Shown one piece after another: positions 5,643 to 6,246 of a stretch of 6,246 nt of DNA. The stretch comes from Candidatus Aminicenantota bacterium (GTDB lineage: Bacteria > Acidobacteriota > Aminicenantia > UBA2199). Every line of letters begins with the position of its first letter. The first letter of the stretch is position 1. The position numbers were made by a program, and so were the translations under genes. The DNA lies in assembly GCA_030620255.1 (NCBI GenBank), contig JAUXFB010000091.1, positions 1 through 6,246 on the forward strand, in the 5' to 3' direction. The notes under the pieces were generated by a model that saw only the letters and a list, made by a program, of their open reading frames with translations, searched no databases and was not told where the DNA came from.

Positions 5643-6246
5643 GGATTTATACCGTTTTCTTCAGGTTTAGTCCATTCAAAATCATATCCTAAGAAAAGAT
5701 TACGCGTTTGTTCTTCTTTTACTACATCAGATGGTATACCTGAGCTTAATATTTCCCCTTTATGAAGGATGTAAACCTTATCCGTTATATCAAATGTATC
5801 TTTTACATTATGATCTGTTATTATGATTCCAATTTTTCTTTGTTTTAATTTCAATATAATTTTTTGAATATCAAGTATTGTAATAGGGTCAATACCTGTA
5901 AACGGTTCATCAAGAAAAAGAAAATGAGGTTTCATTATCATTGCGCGTGCAATTTCAAGTCTTCTTTTTTCCCCTCCTGAAAGCTGATATGCTCTTGAAT
6001 TTCTCACATAAGCTAAACCAAAATCATCCAATAATCCTTCAGCTCTTTTTTTTGATTCATTTTCTTCATAATAAAGTTCCAGTATTTGGTATAGATTTTG
6101 AAAAACTGTGGCTTTTAGAAAAACTGAGTGTTGTTGAGGCAAGTATATCAAACCCATTTTTGCCATTACGTAAGATGGGTATTTGTCAATACATTCATTA
6201 TTCAGAAATATATGTCCGGAATCTGGTTTTATTATTCCAGATAACA
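5639..6246 (-). CDS. lptB: LPS export ABC transporter ATPase LptB (5' end beyond the right edge)
   Basis: LptB is the cytoplasmic ATPase that, with LptF/LptG, extracts lipopolysaccharide from the inner membrane. The frame is open to 6246, so the apparent ATG at 6166 is internal. Upstream of it the frame encodes LSGIIKPDSGHIFLNNE, the segment that follows Walker A in LptB. The first 40 or so residues, including the P-loop, should lie outside the window. Seen: Q-loop YLPQ (Gln at 6136-6134), signature LSGGEKRR (5983-5960), Walker B FLFLDEP (5923-5903), GIDPITILDIQ and the H-loop TDHNV (His at 5812-5810). YLPQ followed by a VF.N segment, ITDHNV and a C-terminal FLGYDFEW distinguish LptB from amino-acid transport ATPases such as LivF. 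It indicates an LPS-bearing outer membrane. The gene is convergent with nupC. Confidence 0.93.
   Translation of the reverse strand, partial: LSGIIKPDSGHIFLNNECIDKYPSYVMAKMGLIYLPQQHSVFLKATVFQNLYQILELYYEENESKKRAEGLLDDFGLAYVRNSRAYQLSGGEKRRLEIARAMIMKPHFLFLDEPFTGIDPITILDIQKIILKLKQRKIGIIITDHNVKDTFDITDKVYILHKGEILSSGIPSDVVKEEQTRNLFLGYDFEWTKPEENGINP

Noticed and set aside
5639..6166. lptB as a complete 175-residue gene starting at 6166
   Set aside because: The frame stays open to the window edge and encodes conserved LptB sequence upstream (SGIIKPDSG), so that ATG is internal.

Overview
This AT-rich window comes from a bacterium with an outer membrane. The evidence is an lptB gene (lipopolysaccharide transport ATPase), a protein with an N-terminal export signal, and a bacterial-type tRNA-Leu. 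Base composition is strongly AT-biased by eye, with A-rich codons. Few starts have a good Shine-Dalgarno sequence. The phylum cannot be fixed from the sequence alone. No mobile element, CRISPR array, prophage gene or riboswitch was seen.

Layout: two transcription units diverge from a 163-bp region (1634-1796). Leftward, a near-consensus promoter drives tRNA-Leu(CAG), purN, an unrecognised exported protein, and the start of recG, which runs off the left edge. Thirteen bases separate the tRNA from purN, and the protein genes overlap by 4 bases (ATGA, then TTGA). Rightward, a consensus -35 with an extended -10 lies so close to the udk ATG that the mRNA is probably leaderless. udk (uridine kinase), a purine phosphoribosyltransferase gene, a long-form adenosine deaminase gene and a nupC-type nucleoside transporter gene follow in order. 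At the right edge, lptB runs leftward and meets nupC with the stop codons sharing the palindrome TTAA, leaving no room for a terminator.

How the genes work together: the rightward cluster reads as nucleoside uptake and salvage. NupC imports nucleosides, uridine kinase converts uridine and cytidine to UMP and CMP, adenosine deaminase makes inosine from adenosine, and the phosphoribosyltransferase converts a 6-oxopurine base to its nucleotide. A phosphorylase or hydrolase releasing hypoxanthine from inosine is needed to join the last two steps and is not in the window. The divergent unit carries purN, a step of de novo purine synthesis. Salvage and synthesis therefore start from one shared control region, which also contains an imperfect palindrome.

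The window is mostly ordinary housekeeping DNA. The points most worth a second look are the leaderless udk start, the tRNA-purN arrangement, the palindrome, the unknown exported protein and the overlapping convergent stops. Two real genes, recG and lptB, are cut by the window edges. The longest open frame at purN begins too far upstream, inside the tRNA gene.
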